Shown: positions 1 to 6,601, numbered from the stretch's first letter. The stretch: DNA of 10,720 nt from JAGDXZ01 sp049965975 (GCA_049965975.1 JBMFVN010000024.1:1-10720); one strand, 5' to 3'. The notes: generated by a model from the letters alone, not told the origin. Program-made: numbers and translations.

Positions 1-497
1 TTTTCACTCCCACACGTGTGGGTTCTTTTCAGCTTTCCCTCGCGGTACTTGTTCCCTATCGGTCTCTAGTCAATATTTAGGGTTGGAGTTTAACGCCCCA
101 TATTCACGTAGCATACTCAAGCTACGCTACTCTTTCTGCGGAAAGTTGCACACACGCTTAACCTACGAGGCTGTCACTCTCTTTGGCAGCTCTTTCCAGA
201 GCTTTCGGCTCACGCATGTGTAATATCCGCGCAACATCTCCCTGCACTTGCGCACAGGGATTCTGCACGCCCTACAGCGCTTTCACTCGCCGTTACTAGC
301 GCTATCCCATAAGGTTTCTTCTCCTGCGGGTACTAAGATGTTTCAATTCCCCGCGTCTGCATGCACCATTATGCATGGTGCAATTCGGCAATCTCGGGTT
401 CAAAGCCTGACGTGCGGCTACCCCGAGCTTTTCGCAGCTTGCCACGGCCTTAGCAGCGACTAGAGCCAAGCCATCCCCTAGGTGGCATAAAATTGTC
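1..497 (-). rRNA. 23S ribosomal RNA, 5' part (partial, runs off the left edge)
   Basis: Read on the minus strand, the sequence carries the hallmark 5' blocks of 23S rRNA in order: the ATGCCACCT...GGATGGCT start (about 488-465), GAACTGAAACATCT-like text near 340 (here GGAATTGAAACATCTTAG), AGTAACGGCGAGTGAA near 290, and the block GACCGATAGGGAACAAGTACCGCGAGGGAAAG near 70-30. This is roughly the first 490 nt of the molecule by comparison with E. coli and Haloarcula from memory. The 5' end is placed about 10 nt upstream of ATGCC as in Haloarcula, so it is good to about 10 bases. No tRNA-Ala or 16S gene lies upstream (498-754 holds neither, and a plus-strand protein gene follows), so the usual archaeal 16S-tRNA-23S linkage is absent. 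A long perfect hairpin (361-381, TGCACCAT arms) lies inside the rRNA and is a structural helix, not a separate element. Confidence 0.96.
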
Positions 498-521
498 TCT
501 TCAATCGCTCCCAATCAAATC

Positions 522-537
522 AATTGCTTTCGCAATC
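522..537 (-). other. GAAA-tetraloop hairpin in the 23S pre-rRNA leader
   Basis: Read 5'->3' on the minus strand this is GAUUGC-GAAA-GCAAUU: a 6-bp stem (one G-U pair) closed by a GNRA tetraloop, about 25-40 nt upstream of the mature 23S 5' end. It lies in the transcribed spacer and may be part of a processing or assembly signal; that role is inference. Confidence 0.55.
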
Positions 538-670
538 TCACAAGCATGAAAGACTGGCTGTGCTAGGCTTCTTATTTTCACAAAGCAACAAAAGAGCTTG
601 CTTTCGAATAAGTTCCTTTACAAGCCCAGTGCCAGCATTCAAGCACCGAATTATATTTTATTCAGAAACA

Positions 671-679
671 TTTAAATAG
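671..679 (-). promoter_or_regulatory. TATA box (box A) for the 23S rRNA gene
   Basis: The minus-strand reading is CTATTTAAA, close to the archaeal box A consensus, and predicts a start near 645 and a leader of about 150 nt. A second AT-rich stretch at 651-660 (AAAATATAA on the minus strand) is an alternative. It indicates that the 23S is transcribed from its own promoter. Confidence 0.5.
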
Positions 680-740
680 ATTGGCATATGGCAGCTGCAA
701 AACTAGCAATTTGGGCATGAGGCAAAGGCAAAGAATAATG

Positions 741-749
741 CTTAAATAT
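741..749 (+). promoter_or_regulatory. TATA box for the small membrane-protein gene
   Basis: CTTAAATAT is centred about 28 bases before ATG 773, the spacing expected if transcription begins at or next to the start codon. It supports 773 over the in-frame TTG at 755, which would lie upstream of the predicted transcript start. Confidence 0.5.
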
Positions 750-772
750 GCTTTTTGTATAAACATCCAATC

Positions 773-1096
773 ATGGGAGAAGCAGAGATGTACCGAATTG
801 CAAAGTTGTCATCTTATTTTGTTAGCGGCCTTTCTGCTTTTGTTGGTGTCTATGCTTTAGTTGGAGGGCTAGCAGCAATAGCAAAAAATGCAACCAATCA
901 GTTTATGGGCATAATAAGTAGGACTGCACCAACACCAACAAACGTGACCATGGCTCAGGCAGGCAACTTTTTTGTGGCTTCGTCAGAAATCATGCTCTAT
1001 GTGTTTGTATTCGCCTCTGCCGTATCTGGTTGTTTTTATTATTTTGGCAAATACTTCGACAATAAAGAAAAGAGTCTTATAGAAGCAAAAAGATGA
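773..1096 (+). CDS. Small two-helix membrane protein, function unknown
   Basis: I do not recognise a family. From ATG 773 it encodes 107 residues: a short N-terminus with R8 and K11, a hydrophobic helix at about 14-37, a polar Thr/Pro/Asn-rich loop at about 38-68, a second helix at about 70-91, and a Lys-rich C-terminus. By the positive-inside rule both ends face the cytosol and the loop faces out. The loop has two N-glycosylation sequons (N39-A-T and N57-V-T). The start is chosen from the TATA spacing; an in-frame ATG at 788, preceded by GGGAG, is a reasonable alternative giving 102 residues. It is divergent from the 23S gene and is followed by a 173-base gap with a hairpin, so it is probably monocistronic. 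The coding call rests on length, helix composition and a well-placed promoter, not on homology. Confidence 0.6.
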   Translation: MGEAEMYRIAKLSSYFVSGLSAFVGVYALVGGLAAIAKNATNQFMGIISRTAPTPTNVTMAQAGNFFVASSEIMLYVFVFASAVSGCFYYFGKYFDNKEKSLIEAKR

Positions 1097-1130
1097 CATT
1101 CTTTTCTTGTCACGTAGGCAATCTTTGGCG

Positions 1131-1150
1131 CGTTATGCTTTAACATAACG
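1131..1150 (+). terminator. Perfect 7-bp hairpin after the small membrane-protein gene
   Basis: CGTTATG-CTTTAA-CATAACG is a perfect inverted repeat 34 bases after the stop codon, followed by TTTGCTT. It could end the upstream transcript or be an operator. Archaeal termination relies mainly on T-runs and only a weak one follows, so the terminator call is tentative. Confidence 0.35.
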
Positions 1151-1155
1151 TTTGC

Positions 1156-1179
1156 TTACTAAATTACTAAATTACTAAA
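1156..1179 (+). repeat. Three tandem copies of an 8-base unit TTACTAAA
   Basis: Three exact head-to-tail copies lie between the hairpin at 1131 and the uppS promoter. The array is short and AT-rich, so replication slippage is the simplest explanation. Confidence 0.8.
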
Positions 1180-1205
1180 AAGGTTTATAGAAAGAGAGCC
1201 AGTAT

Positions 1206-1218
1206 CATTGTGACAATG
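1206..1218. promoter_or_regulatory. Palindrome upstream of the uppS TATA box (possible operator)
   Basis: CATTG-TGA-CAATG is a 13-base inverted repeat with a 3-base centre, about 16-28 bases upstream of the TATA region of uppS. Its position could suit an activator or a repressor of the carrier-lipid genes. No regulator is encoded nearby, and the arms are only 5 bases, so chance is possible. Confidence 0.3.
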
Positions 1219-1233
1219 CCATATAAATTTATT

Positions 1234-1245
1234 GTTATATATTTA
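1234..1245 (+). promoter_or_regulatory. TATA box for uppS
   Basis: GTTATATATTTA is an excellent archaeal box A centred about 30 bases before ATG 1270, implying a leaderless or nearly leaderless mRNA. No Shine-Dalgarno sequence precedes the ATG, which agrees. Confidence 0.65.
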
Positions 1246-1269
1246 AAATTAACATGCTAATGTGGGTTC

Positions 1270-1968
1270 ATGGAAAGGCTTCCGAAGGTTCTCGGCCTTA
1301 TACCTGACGGCAACAGGCGTTGGGCGCGAAAGCACAATATAGATTTTTCTCAGGCATACAGCATAGGCGTTAACAAGTTCATAAGCTTCTCAGAGTGGTG
1401 CAAGTCCTTCGGCGTTAAGAACATTACAGTATGGGCTTTCTCTACCGAGAATTTCAAAAGGTCTCTTGCAGAAAGGCGCACCCTTTTTTCAATTTACCAG
1501 AAAGTGGCAACAGATTCGAGCATATTGCACAAGCTAAAGGCTAACAAGGCAAGGCTTCGCGTAGTAGGCAACCTGTCTCTTCTTCCTGCCAGGCTTCAAG
1601 ACGCTTTGCGCAATATGGAAAGGCAGACAAGGCAGTACAACAGCCAGGTTATAAACCTTCTTATAGCCTATGGGGGCAGGGATGACTTGCTGCATGCTGC
1701 AAAGGAGCTTGTCAAGCGCGCTTACGAGCATGACCTAGAAAAGGTCAACGAGCTTGTATTCAGGCGCCTTCTCTTCTCTGCCGATGTGCCCGATGCTGAC
1801 TTAGTTATAAGAACTTCAGGCGAAGAAAGGCTCTCAGGATTTATGCCTTGGCAGACTAGCTATTCTGAATTGTACTTTTCAAAGAAGCTCTGGCCTGATT
1901 TTACAAAGAGGGATTTGTCTCTGGCACTTTCAGAGTATTCGAGAAGGCAAAGGCGCTTTGGCAGGTAA
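1270..1968 (+). CDS. uppS: Cis-prenyl diphosphate synthase (UppS / dehydrodolichyl-PP synthase family)
   Basis: Predicted to extend an allylic diphosphate with isopentenyl diphosphate in Z configuration, giving the long polyprenyl diphosphate precursor of the glycan carrier lipid. The family signatures are present in order: PDGNRRWAR at residues 12-20 (D13 is the catalytic Mg-binding Asp), TVWAFSTENFKR (about 54-65), RVVGNLSLLP (about 96-105), NLLIAYGGRDDLL (about 128-140), and ADLVIRTSGEERLSG followed by WQTSYSELYF (about 178-204), which holds the Arg/Ser diphosphate-binding residues and the C-terminal Glu. At 232 residues it is slightly shorter than typical UppS (about 240-260) because the N-terminus is brief. 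The chain length of the product cannot be read from the sequence. It begins a same-strand run with the DUF2070 gene (61-base gap) and the dolichol-kinase-like gene. Confidence 0.95.
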   Translation: MERLPKVLGLIPDGNRRWARKHNIDFSQAYSIGVNKFISFSEWCKSFGVKNITVWAFSTENFKRSLAERRTLFSIYQKVATDSSILHKLKANKARLRVVGNLSLLPARLQDALRNMERQTRQYNSQVINLLIAYGGRDDLLHAAKELVKRAYEHDLEKVNELVFRRLLFSADVPDADLVIRTSGEERLSGFMPWQTSYSELYFSKKLWPDFTKRDLSLALSEYSRRQRRFGR

Positions 1969-1977
1969 TCTGGTATT

Positions 1978-1998
1978 GAATAAAGAATAAAGAATAAA
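1978..1998 (+). repeat. Three tandem copies of a 7-base unit GAATAAA
   Basis: Exact triplication in the uppS-DUF2070 gap, just upstream of the possible TATA box of the DUF2070 gene (TGTATTAAT, 2002-2010). Confidence 0.8.
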
Positions 1999-2001
1999 GC
2001 G

Positions 2002-2010
2002 TGTATTAAT
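2002..2010 (+). promoter_or_regulatory. Possible internal TATA box for the DUF2070 gene
   Basis: TGTATTAAT is centred about 24 bases before ATG 2030, near leaderless spacing, and no Shine-Dalgarno sequence precedes that ATG. The DUF2070-kinase pair may therefore also be transcribed separately from uppS. The match is moderate. Confidence 0.35.
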
Positions 2011-2029
2011 TTCTGCCGGGTATTTGCTT

Positions 2030-3874
2030 ATGCAAGGAAACGAAAGCATAACGCGTTATTCAAGATATTTTAGGATAGTGGCTCCTGAAGCAGGAACAGA
2101 AATTGCGATTCTGCTTTTGCTCGGAGTGGTCTTTGGCAGCGTGTCAATTATCATAGATCATCTTTCCTCGCTTAGGATTTTCGACTACAGGCTCGTAGTA
2201 ATAGGCGCAGCCATAGGAATTCTCACAATAAGCATTCCCGCATTCCTTACTGTATTGCTTATAAAGGCGATGAACAGGCGCATGCTTGTCAAGCATGCAG
2301 TGCTCTCTACTAATTTTGTTGCCTTGTTTTACGGCCTTGCCATTCTGCTTGTTTCTTTTGCGCTTCTCTTGGCAAAGAATCAAGCAATCGCTTACACAGT
2401 TTTGCTGCTTGCCAACGCAGGCATATACGGCTACTGGTTTGTGATGGGCAATGTTGTCATAGGAATAAAGAAGAAAAACGCGGCAATAACTTCAGCAATA
2501 CACCCTGTGCTTAATGTACTTTTCTTTTTGCCTTTCTCCGTATATCTTTTCGGAGTCCATTTTCCAGTCAACGCCACGCTTGTGAAGCTTTTCTTCGGCA
2601 TGCTTGTTTTCCTTGTGGCAAGCTACTCATTCCTTTACTTTGTTGACAGGCCTGCAAAGAGGCTGCTTGATACGAGTGGCGTAAAGCTCATGAGCTCAAT
2701 GCTAAGCTACTGGCTTTACAACTTTTCAAGCGAGGCCAAGGCAATAGGCTACAGCGCTGCTTCTAGCAGAGATCTTGAAGCAAGCGTGCTCACAATAAAG
2801 AACAGCAACGGTTATGCTGCTGTGTTTGCAAACACAGACATTCACTTCGGTCCTTTTGCAAACGCTGGCGGAAGCATAGCTCCTGCCTATCTAGGCGGCA
2901 AGATAGCAAAGCAGTTTGGCGCAGCTCCGTTTGTTCTGCACACCACTGTGAACATGCAAGACAACCCTGTCAGCTCTTCAGAGATCTATCCGCTTGCAAA
3001 CAGATTGATTGCAGCGGTGGGCTCAAGTAAAAAATTTGTGCGTGCAAGGGGCTCGGTTTCTTTCGGATCTTCAGGCAGGTGCACTGCTATAGACATTCGC
3101 ATTGCTGATTCAAGACTCATTGTTCTTTCAAAAGCCCCTTATGTTACCGAAGACATAGAAAGAGCAGTTGGAAAGGAGCTCAAGGAGTTCGCCCAGAGGC
3201 TCGCCGGCACAGAACACGTTGTGCTTGTCGACGCCCACAATTCGAGGTTCGAGACTGCGCCAAAGAGCGAGCTTGAAGGCATAGGCAAGGGCAGCAAATA
3301 CATAGCAGATTACAAAAAGGCCATAGAGCAGGCAGTAAGCAAAGAGCGCAACAGTGTGCTCAAGATGGGCTTTTCTTACAGGCGGCTTAGCGAGCTTGTA
3401 GGAAAGCGCAAAGACCTTGGAGAAGGCTATTCAAGCGTATGTGTTATAGGCAGCGACCACAGTAGATTCTGCCTGGTCTACTTCGATGCAAACAACATGC
3501 TGCCAAAGTTCAGGGAAGAAGTGATAAAGCACATAAACGAGAAATTCAACATGAAGGCAGAGCTCTGCACAACTGACACGCATTCGATAAACCTAATTTC
3601 TGAAGACGCAAGCAACGCGCTTGGCAGGTATACAAAGGCGAATGACATTTTGCCCGTGCTTGACCTTATGATAGGCTCTGCGATAGGCAGCATGGACTAC
3701 TCTGAGGCTGCGTATGAAAGCGTCGGCATAAGCAATTTCAGGGTATGGGGCCCTAACGCTGCCGAGCTAATCAGGAGGACTGGCTACGAGATAAGGCGCA
3801 CGTTCAAGCGCGTGGTTCCTTTCATAATCATTGCCGCGTTCGTAATCGCAGCATGGGTTCTATCTATTGTCTAG
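2030..3874 (+). CDS. DUF2070 family membrane protein with a large cytosolic domain
   Basis: This 614-residue protein matches, from memory, the archaeal DUF2070 family (COG3356), which has no known function. The N-terminal third has about six membrane helices (roughly 24-45, 54-78, 90-114, 120-144, 159-179, 182-204). A soluble domain follows (about 210-590), then one C-terminal helix (about 593-613). The soluble part carries acid/His motifs typical of metal sites: D270-x-H272 in DIHFGPF, a GGS turn, H304 with DNP at 311-313, D401-A-H403-N404, D476-H477 and D516-x-H518. ATG 2030 is chosen over the TTG two codons upstream. The gene lies between uppS and a dolichol-kinase-like gene (11-base gap to the next start), so a role in polyprenyl-carrier metabolism is a fair inference, for example as the missing polyprenyl-diphosphate phosphatase. 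Membership of DUF2070 is likely; the enzymatic idea is a hypothesis. Confidence 0.82.
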   Translation: MQGNESITRYSRYFRIVAPEAGTEIAILLLLGVVFGSVSIIIDHLSSLRIFDYRLVVIGAAIGILTISIPAFLTVLLIKAMNRRMLVKHAVLSTNFVALFYGLAILLVSFALLLAKNQAIAYTVLLLANAGIYGYWFVMGNVVIGIKKKNAAITSAIHPVLNVLFFLPFSVYLFGVHFPVNATLVKLFFGMLVFLVASYSFLYFVDRPAKRLLDTSGVKLMSSMLSYWLYNFSSEAKAIGYSAASSRDLEASVLTIKNSNGYAAVFANTDIHFGPFANAGGSIAPAYLGGKIAKQFGAAPFVLHTTVNMQDNPVSSSEIYPLANRLIAAVGSSKKFVRARGSVSFGSSGRCTAIDIRIADSRLIVLSKAPYVTEDIERAVGKELKEFAQRLAGTEHVVLVDAHNSRFETAPKSELEGIGKGSKYIADYKKAIEQAVSKERNSVLKMGFSYRRLSELVGKRKDLGEGYSSVCVIGSDHSRFCLVYFDANNMLPKFREEVIKHINEKFNMKAELCTTDTHSINLISEDASNALGRYTKANDILPVLDLMIGSAIGSMDYSEAAYESVGISNFRVWGPNAAELIRRTGYEIRRTFKRVVPFIIIAAFVIAAWVLSIV

Positions 3875-3875
3875 C

Positions 3876-3880
3876 AGGTG
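3876..3880 (+). promoter_or_regulatory. Shine-Dalgarno site of the kinase gene
   Basis: AGGTG, five bases before ATG 3886, matches the archaeal anti-SD. It marks this gene as a downstream operon member and fixes its start. Confidence 0.6.
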
Positions 3881-3885
3881 CGTGA

Positions 3886-4803
3886 ATGCTGCTCGCTTAC
3901 CTTGCCGCCGACTCTTTGCTTGCAGTATTCTTGCTTGCTTATTATGCTTACGCATCACCTAAGAAGAATTTTCTCTTCAGGCTTTTTGCAGCAATTCTTT
4001 TCGGTGCGCTTATCGCTCTTGCAGAGCGCTCGAGCGTGACTTTGATGCTTTCTGGTATTGTTATATTTTCTGTTTTTTCAAGCAAGGTCAGAGAAGCCTC
4101 TAATTTCCTTGTGCTGCCTTTTGCGATTTTCTACATATATTCAGTGTTTGGCTTGCCCTATCTTGCAGCCCAGGCAATGCTTCTCGGCCTGCTGAGCAGC
4201 GTAAGCACGCTAAAGAAGCCTGAATCGTCGAAGAAGGAAAAGCGCCAGGAGACAAATAGGGATATTCTGCAGGTTTGCGTGGGCATTGTGCTCTTTGCCG
4301 CTTTGCTTGCTTTGGGTGCAAAAATTGCCAGGCCTATGTTGCTTATGAGCGTGGCAGCAGCGATGAGCCTTGGCACATTTGCCTATCTTTACAAGGGCAA
4401 CAGATTCTCAAAGGCAATACTGTCGCTAGAGAGGAAAAAGGAGTCGTTCGGCTCAGGCGCTTTCTGGCTGGCCTCTGGTCTTCTGCTTGCTCTTTCCTTC
4501 GTAAGCAATGAAGCATATTTGCTTGCAGTTGTCTCCGCTTTGTTTTTCGGTGACAGCATGGCAACAATAATAGGCATAAACTTAGGAAAGCACCATCTTC
4601 CATATAGCAGAGGCAAGAGCATAGAAGGAAGCCTTTCATACTTTGCAGTTGTACTTGCAGTGGCTTACCCGTTTGTCGGCTTTTCTGCTTTTGTCTTTGC
4701 AGCCTTAGGCTCGCTATTTGAAAGCCTGCCTCTAAAAATAGACGACAACTTCCTTGTTTCTGTTGTTCTTGTGGCAGCCGCGCTCGCTCTCAGCATGGTT
4801 TAG
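3886..4803 (+). CDS. Dolichol/phytol kinase family integral membrane protein (CTP-dependent)
   Basis: A 305-residue, almost entirely hydrophobic protein with about 8-10 membrane helices and one long Lys/Glu-rich cytosolic loop (about 108-125). The decisive block is G222-D223-S224-x-A226 followed by G230, then GKHH (234-237) and a RGKS-x-EGS motif (242-249). This is the signature of the dolichol kinase / phytol kinase / CTP-phosphatidate cytidylyltransferase-like family (COG0170). A late ESLPLKIDDN segment matches the conserved C-terminal acidic motif of that family. The predicted reaction is CTP-dependent phosphorylation of a polyisoprenoid alcohol on the cytosolic membrane face. The ATG is preceded by AGGTG at 3876-3880 (5-base spacing), unlike the apparently leaderless uppS, so it is probably co-translated with DUF2070, whose stop is 11 bases upstream. 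Geranylgeraniol or phytol salvage is an alternative substrate role; the uppS neighbour favours dolichol. Confidence 0.85.
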   Translation: MLLAYLAADSLLAVFLLAYYAYASPKKNFLFRLFAAILFGALIALAERSSVTLMLSGIVIFSVFSSKVREASNFLVLPFAIFYIYSVFGLPYLAAQAMLLGLLSSVSTLKKPESSKKEKRQETNRDILQVCVGIVLFAALLALGAKIARPMLLMSVAAAMSLGTFAYLYKGNRFSKAILSLERKKESFGSGAFWLASGLLLALSFVSNEAYLLAVVSALFFGDSMATIIGINLGKHHLPYSRGKSIEGSLSYFAVVLAVAYPFVGFSAFVFAALGSLFESLPLKIDDNFLVSVVLVAAALALSMV

Positions 4804-4843
4804 CATCGGTAGGCGAAGGCAAAAGTAATACTGCTTTATAGTG

Positions 4844-5338
4844 CTATACTCTCCTTCCTCTTCTGCCGCCAGGCCTTCTCGTAGTGTCTGTAGGAACAGG
4901 AGTAACATCTTCTATGCTGCCTATCTTGAAGCCGCTCCTTGCAAGAGCTCTGACAACAGCCTGCGCTCCAGGTCCTGGTGTTTTTGTGCCATGGCCTCCT
5001 GGTGCTCTTATTTTTATGTTTATGTGTGTTATGCCTTTTTCTATTGCTTCTGCCGCCACTTTGTAGGCAGCCTGCATTGCCGCGTAAGGCGAGCCTTCTT
5101 CCCTGTCAGCGTTTACTATCATGCCTCCGCTGCCTACTGCTATTGTCTCTGCTCCGGTAAGGTCTGTAAGCGTAACTATAGTATCATTTTTCGAAGAGTA
5201 AATGTGCGCCACTCCCCATCTAACGCCTTTTGGCTTGTACTTCTGAGCCACTTCTGCTACTTTAGCTTCAAACGAAACCTCTTCATTCTGGCCCTCAGGT
5301 TGCTTCGCTTCCTTAGGCTTCTTTTTCTTCTCTCCCAT
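4844..5338 (-). CDS. rps11: Small-subunit ribosomal protein uS11 (S11)
   Basis: Platform protein of the 30S subunit. The core (about residues 40-164) shows the archaeal uS11 pattern: WGVAHIYSSKNDT (41-53), DLTGAETIA (59-67), SGGM (70-73), SPYAAM (83-88), RAPGGHGTKTPGPGAQ (111-126), then VTPVPTDTTRRPGGRRGRRV at the very end. About 30-38 extra residues at the N-terminus begin MGEKKKKPKEAK and are Lys/Glu/Gln-rich and probably disordered; archaeal uS11 is usually near 130 residues. Its ATG overlaps the uS4 stop by one base (TAATG), with GAGGCGAG just upstream, so translation is coupled. The operon normally continues with rpoD in archaea; here the next gene is the convergent kinase, 40 bases from the stop. 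Confidence 0.97.
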   Translation of the reverse strand: MGEKKKKPKEAKQPEGQNEEVSFEAKVAEVAQKYKPKGVRWGVAHIYSSKNDTIVTLTDLTGAETIAVGSGGMIVNADREEGSPYAAMQAAYKVAAEAIEKGITHINIKIRAPGGHGTKTPGPGAQAVVRALARSGFKIGSIEDVTPVPTDTTRRPGGRRGRRV

Positions 5339-5910
5339 TAGCTCGCCTCTGTGTTTTCATCTTTAGCCTTGTTTTCAGGCACGTCAGCGTGCGCCTCGGC
5401 TTCAGCTTTTTGTTCTGCTTTGCCGACTCCTGCGTTTACATCTATTGGCTTGTAGTAGCCTATTACGCTTTCTTCGTTTATCTTTACTTCGTAGCTGGGT
5501 GTTGTAACTTTTTTGCCGTTTATTGCTATAAAGCCGTGCGTTATGAGCTGCCTAGCCTGCTTAAGCGTTCGCGCAAGCCCTTTCTTAGCAACTACTGTTT
5601 GCAGCCTTCTTTCAAGAAGTGAATCAACCCCTATGCTGAGAAGCTCATCAAGCGTGGCATCCGGCTTTACTATGCCATAGCTTGCAAGCCTGCTTATTAT
5701 CTGCCTGCCTGTTTCCTCGCTCTCTCTTCCTGCAAGTATTTCCCTGACGTTTTTTCTTATCCTGCTCAGCTCGCTCTCGGCCTGCCACAGCTCTCTCATT
5801 TTCCTAAGGCCGTATTTCTCCTTTATCTCGTGCTGCTGTGCAATTCTAGAAGAATCCCACATGTTTGGTGGCATTTCGTACTTCTTCCTAAGCCGTTTAG
5901 GCGATCCCAT
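5338..5910 (-). CDS. rps4: Small-subunit ribosomal protein uS4 (S4)
   Basis: Primary 16S-binding protein of the 30S body. It starts MGSPKRLRKKYEMPPNMW, typical of archaeal/eukaryotic uS4 (S9e-like). Residues 101-148 form the S4 RNA-binding domain (RRLQTVVAKKGLART...ARQLITHGFIAINGKKV). The last 30 or so residues (about 161-190) are an Ala/Glu/Lys-rich acidic tail that looks disordered and is not part of the usual fold. The gene lies 4 bases after the uS13 stop, with GTGAT just before the start acting as a plausible ribosome-binding site inside the end of uS13, and it overlaps the uS11 start by one base. Three ribosomal genes therefore form one tight transcript. Confidence 0.97.
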   Translation of the reverse strand: MGSPKRLRKKYEMPPNMWDSSRIAQQHEIKEKYGLRKMRELWQAESELSRIRKNVREILAGRESEETGRQIISRLASYGIVKPDATLDELLSIGVDSLLERRLQTVVAKKGLARTLKQARQLITHGFIAINGKKVTTPSYEVKINEESVIGYYKPIDVNAGVGKAEQKAEAEAHADVPENKAKDENTEAS

Positions 5911-5914
5911 TCAA

Positions 5915-6541
5915 TCACTTTGCTGCTGGCTGTGCAGCCTGGGCTCCTGCGCCTGCTGCCTCGCCTCCCTTCTTTTCAGCCTGCGTCGCTTTCTTCATTT
6001 CCTCTTCTACTCTCTTCTTTGTAACTCCTACCGTCTCTCCGGTTCTTCCAGTGCTTCTTGTGCGCTGTCCGCGAACCTTCTGGCCGAACTGGTGCCTGTA
6101 GCCGCGCCATGTCATTATCTTTATTTCCCTGTCTATATCCTGCCTTGTTGTTGCTATAAGATCTGTGCCTATTACATGCATGTTGGCTCCCGTTTCTGGG
6201 TCTTTGTTCCTGTTTACCATAAACGCCGGTATGCCTGAGCTTACAGGATCCTTTAGTATGTTTTCAAGATTGTGAAGTTGCTCTTCGGATAAGCTGCCTA
6301 TGAGAGAATTCTCATCTATTCCAAGCTTTTCCTTTGCAACAAGGGCCACAGCGTTTGCAAGGTTGTGGCCTATGCCCTTGACCTCGTCAATCGCCCGCGC
6401 TATCTTGTAGTTGGCGTTTATGTCCCTTCCTGCAATTCTTACTATGTTTACGCTTGATTGCCTGGCAGGCTGCTGAGCTTGCGCTCCTGCTGCCTGCTGC
6501 TTCTGCTTAGGCTCCTGTTTTGGTTTTTGATCGTCAGCCAT
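5915..6541 (-). CDS. rps13: Small-subunit ribosomal protein uS13 (S13), extended at both ends
   Basis: Head protein of the 30S subunit contacting tRNA and 5S/uL5. The core, about 31-180, begins VNIVRIAGRDINANYKI, contains the helix-hairpin-helix-like VKGIGHNLA (54-62) and ends with the rRNA-binding WRGYRHQFGQKVRGQRTRS run (145-163). Archaeal uS13 is usually about 150-165 residues; this one is 208. The first 30 residues are Lys/Gln/Ala/Pro-rich, and the last 28 are Ala/Gly/Gln/Lys-rich; both look disordered. First gene of the uS13-uS4-uS11 transcript, 127 bases downstream of tRNA-Ile on the same strand; two TATA-like repeats precede it. Confidence 0.97.
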   Translation of the reverse strand: MADDQKPKQEPKQKQQAAGAQAQQPARQSSVNIVRIAGRDINANYKIARAIDEVKGIGHNLANAVALVAKEKLGIDENSLIGSLSEEQLHNLENILKDPVSSGIPAFMVNRNKDPETGANMHVIGTDLIATTRQDIDREIKIMTWRGYRHQFGQKVRGQRTRSTGRTGETVGVTKKRVEEEMKKATQAEKKGGEAAGAGAQAAQPAAK

Positions 6542-6601
6542 TTCAACACTCGATAAGCAGTGCTAAAAATTCAATTCTAGGTATTATTTATGTAGCAATG
6601 G

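Larger units (their letters stand above)
498..754. other. Non-coding divergent region: 23S leader and promoters
   Basis: About 257 bases with no convincing gene on either strand. On the minus strand it holds the 23S promoter (TATA at 671-679) and a pre-rRNA leader of roughly 150 nt. On the plus strand it ends in the TATA box of the small membrane-protein gene at 773. The leader contains a GNRA-capped hairpin (522-537). The rRNA processing stem cannot be evaluated because its 3' partner lies outside the window. Confidence 0.7.

Noticed and set aside
361..381. Perfect hairpin TGCACCAT...ATGGTGCA
   Set aside because: It is an internal helix of the 23S rRNA, not a terminator or attachment site.
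248..514. Open frames on both strands at the left end
   Set aside because: They lie inside 23S rRNA sequence that matches conserved rRNA blocks.
4841..5341. Long plus-strand open frame of 166 codons antisense to uS11
   Set aside because: It mirrors a certain ribosomal protein gene almost end to end, and its translation is Cys/Phe/Tyr/Ser-rich with no recognisable pattern.
5861..6238. Plus-strand open frame antisense to uS13 and uS4
   Set aside because: Low-complexity Cys/Ser/Leu-rich translation opposite well-supported ribosomal genes.
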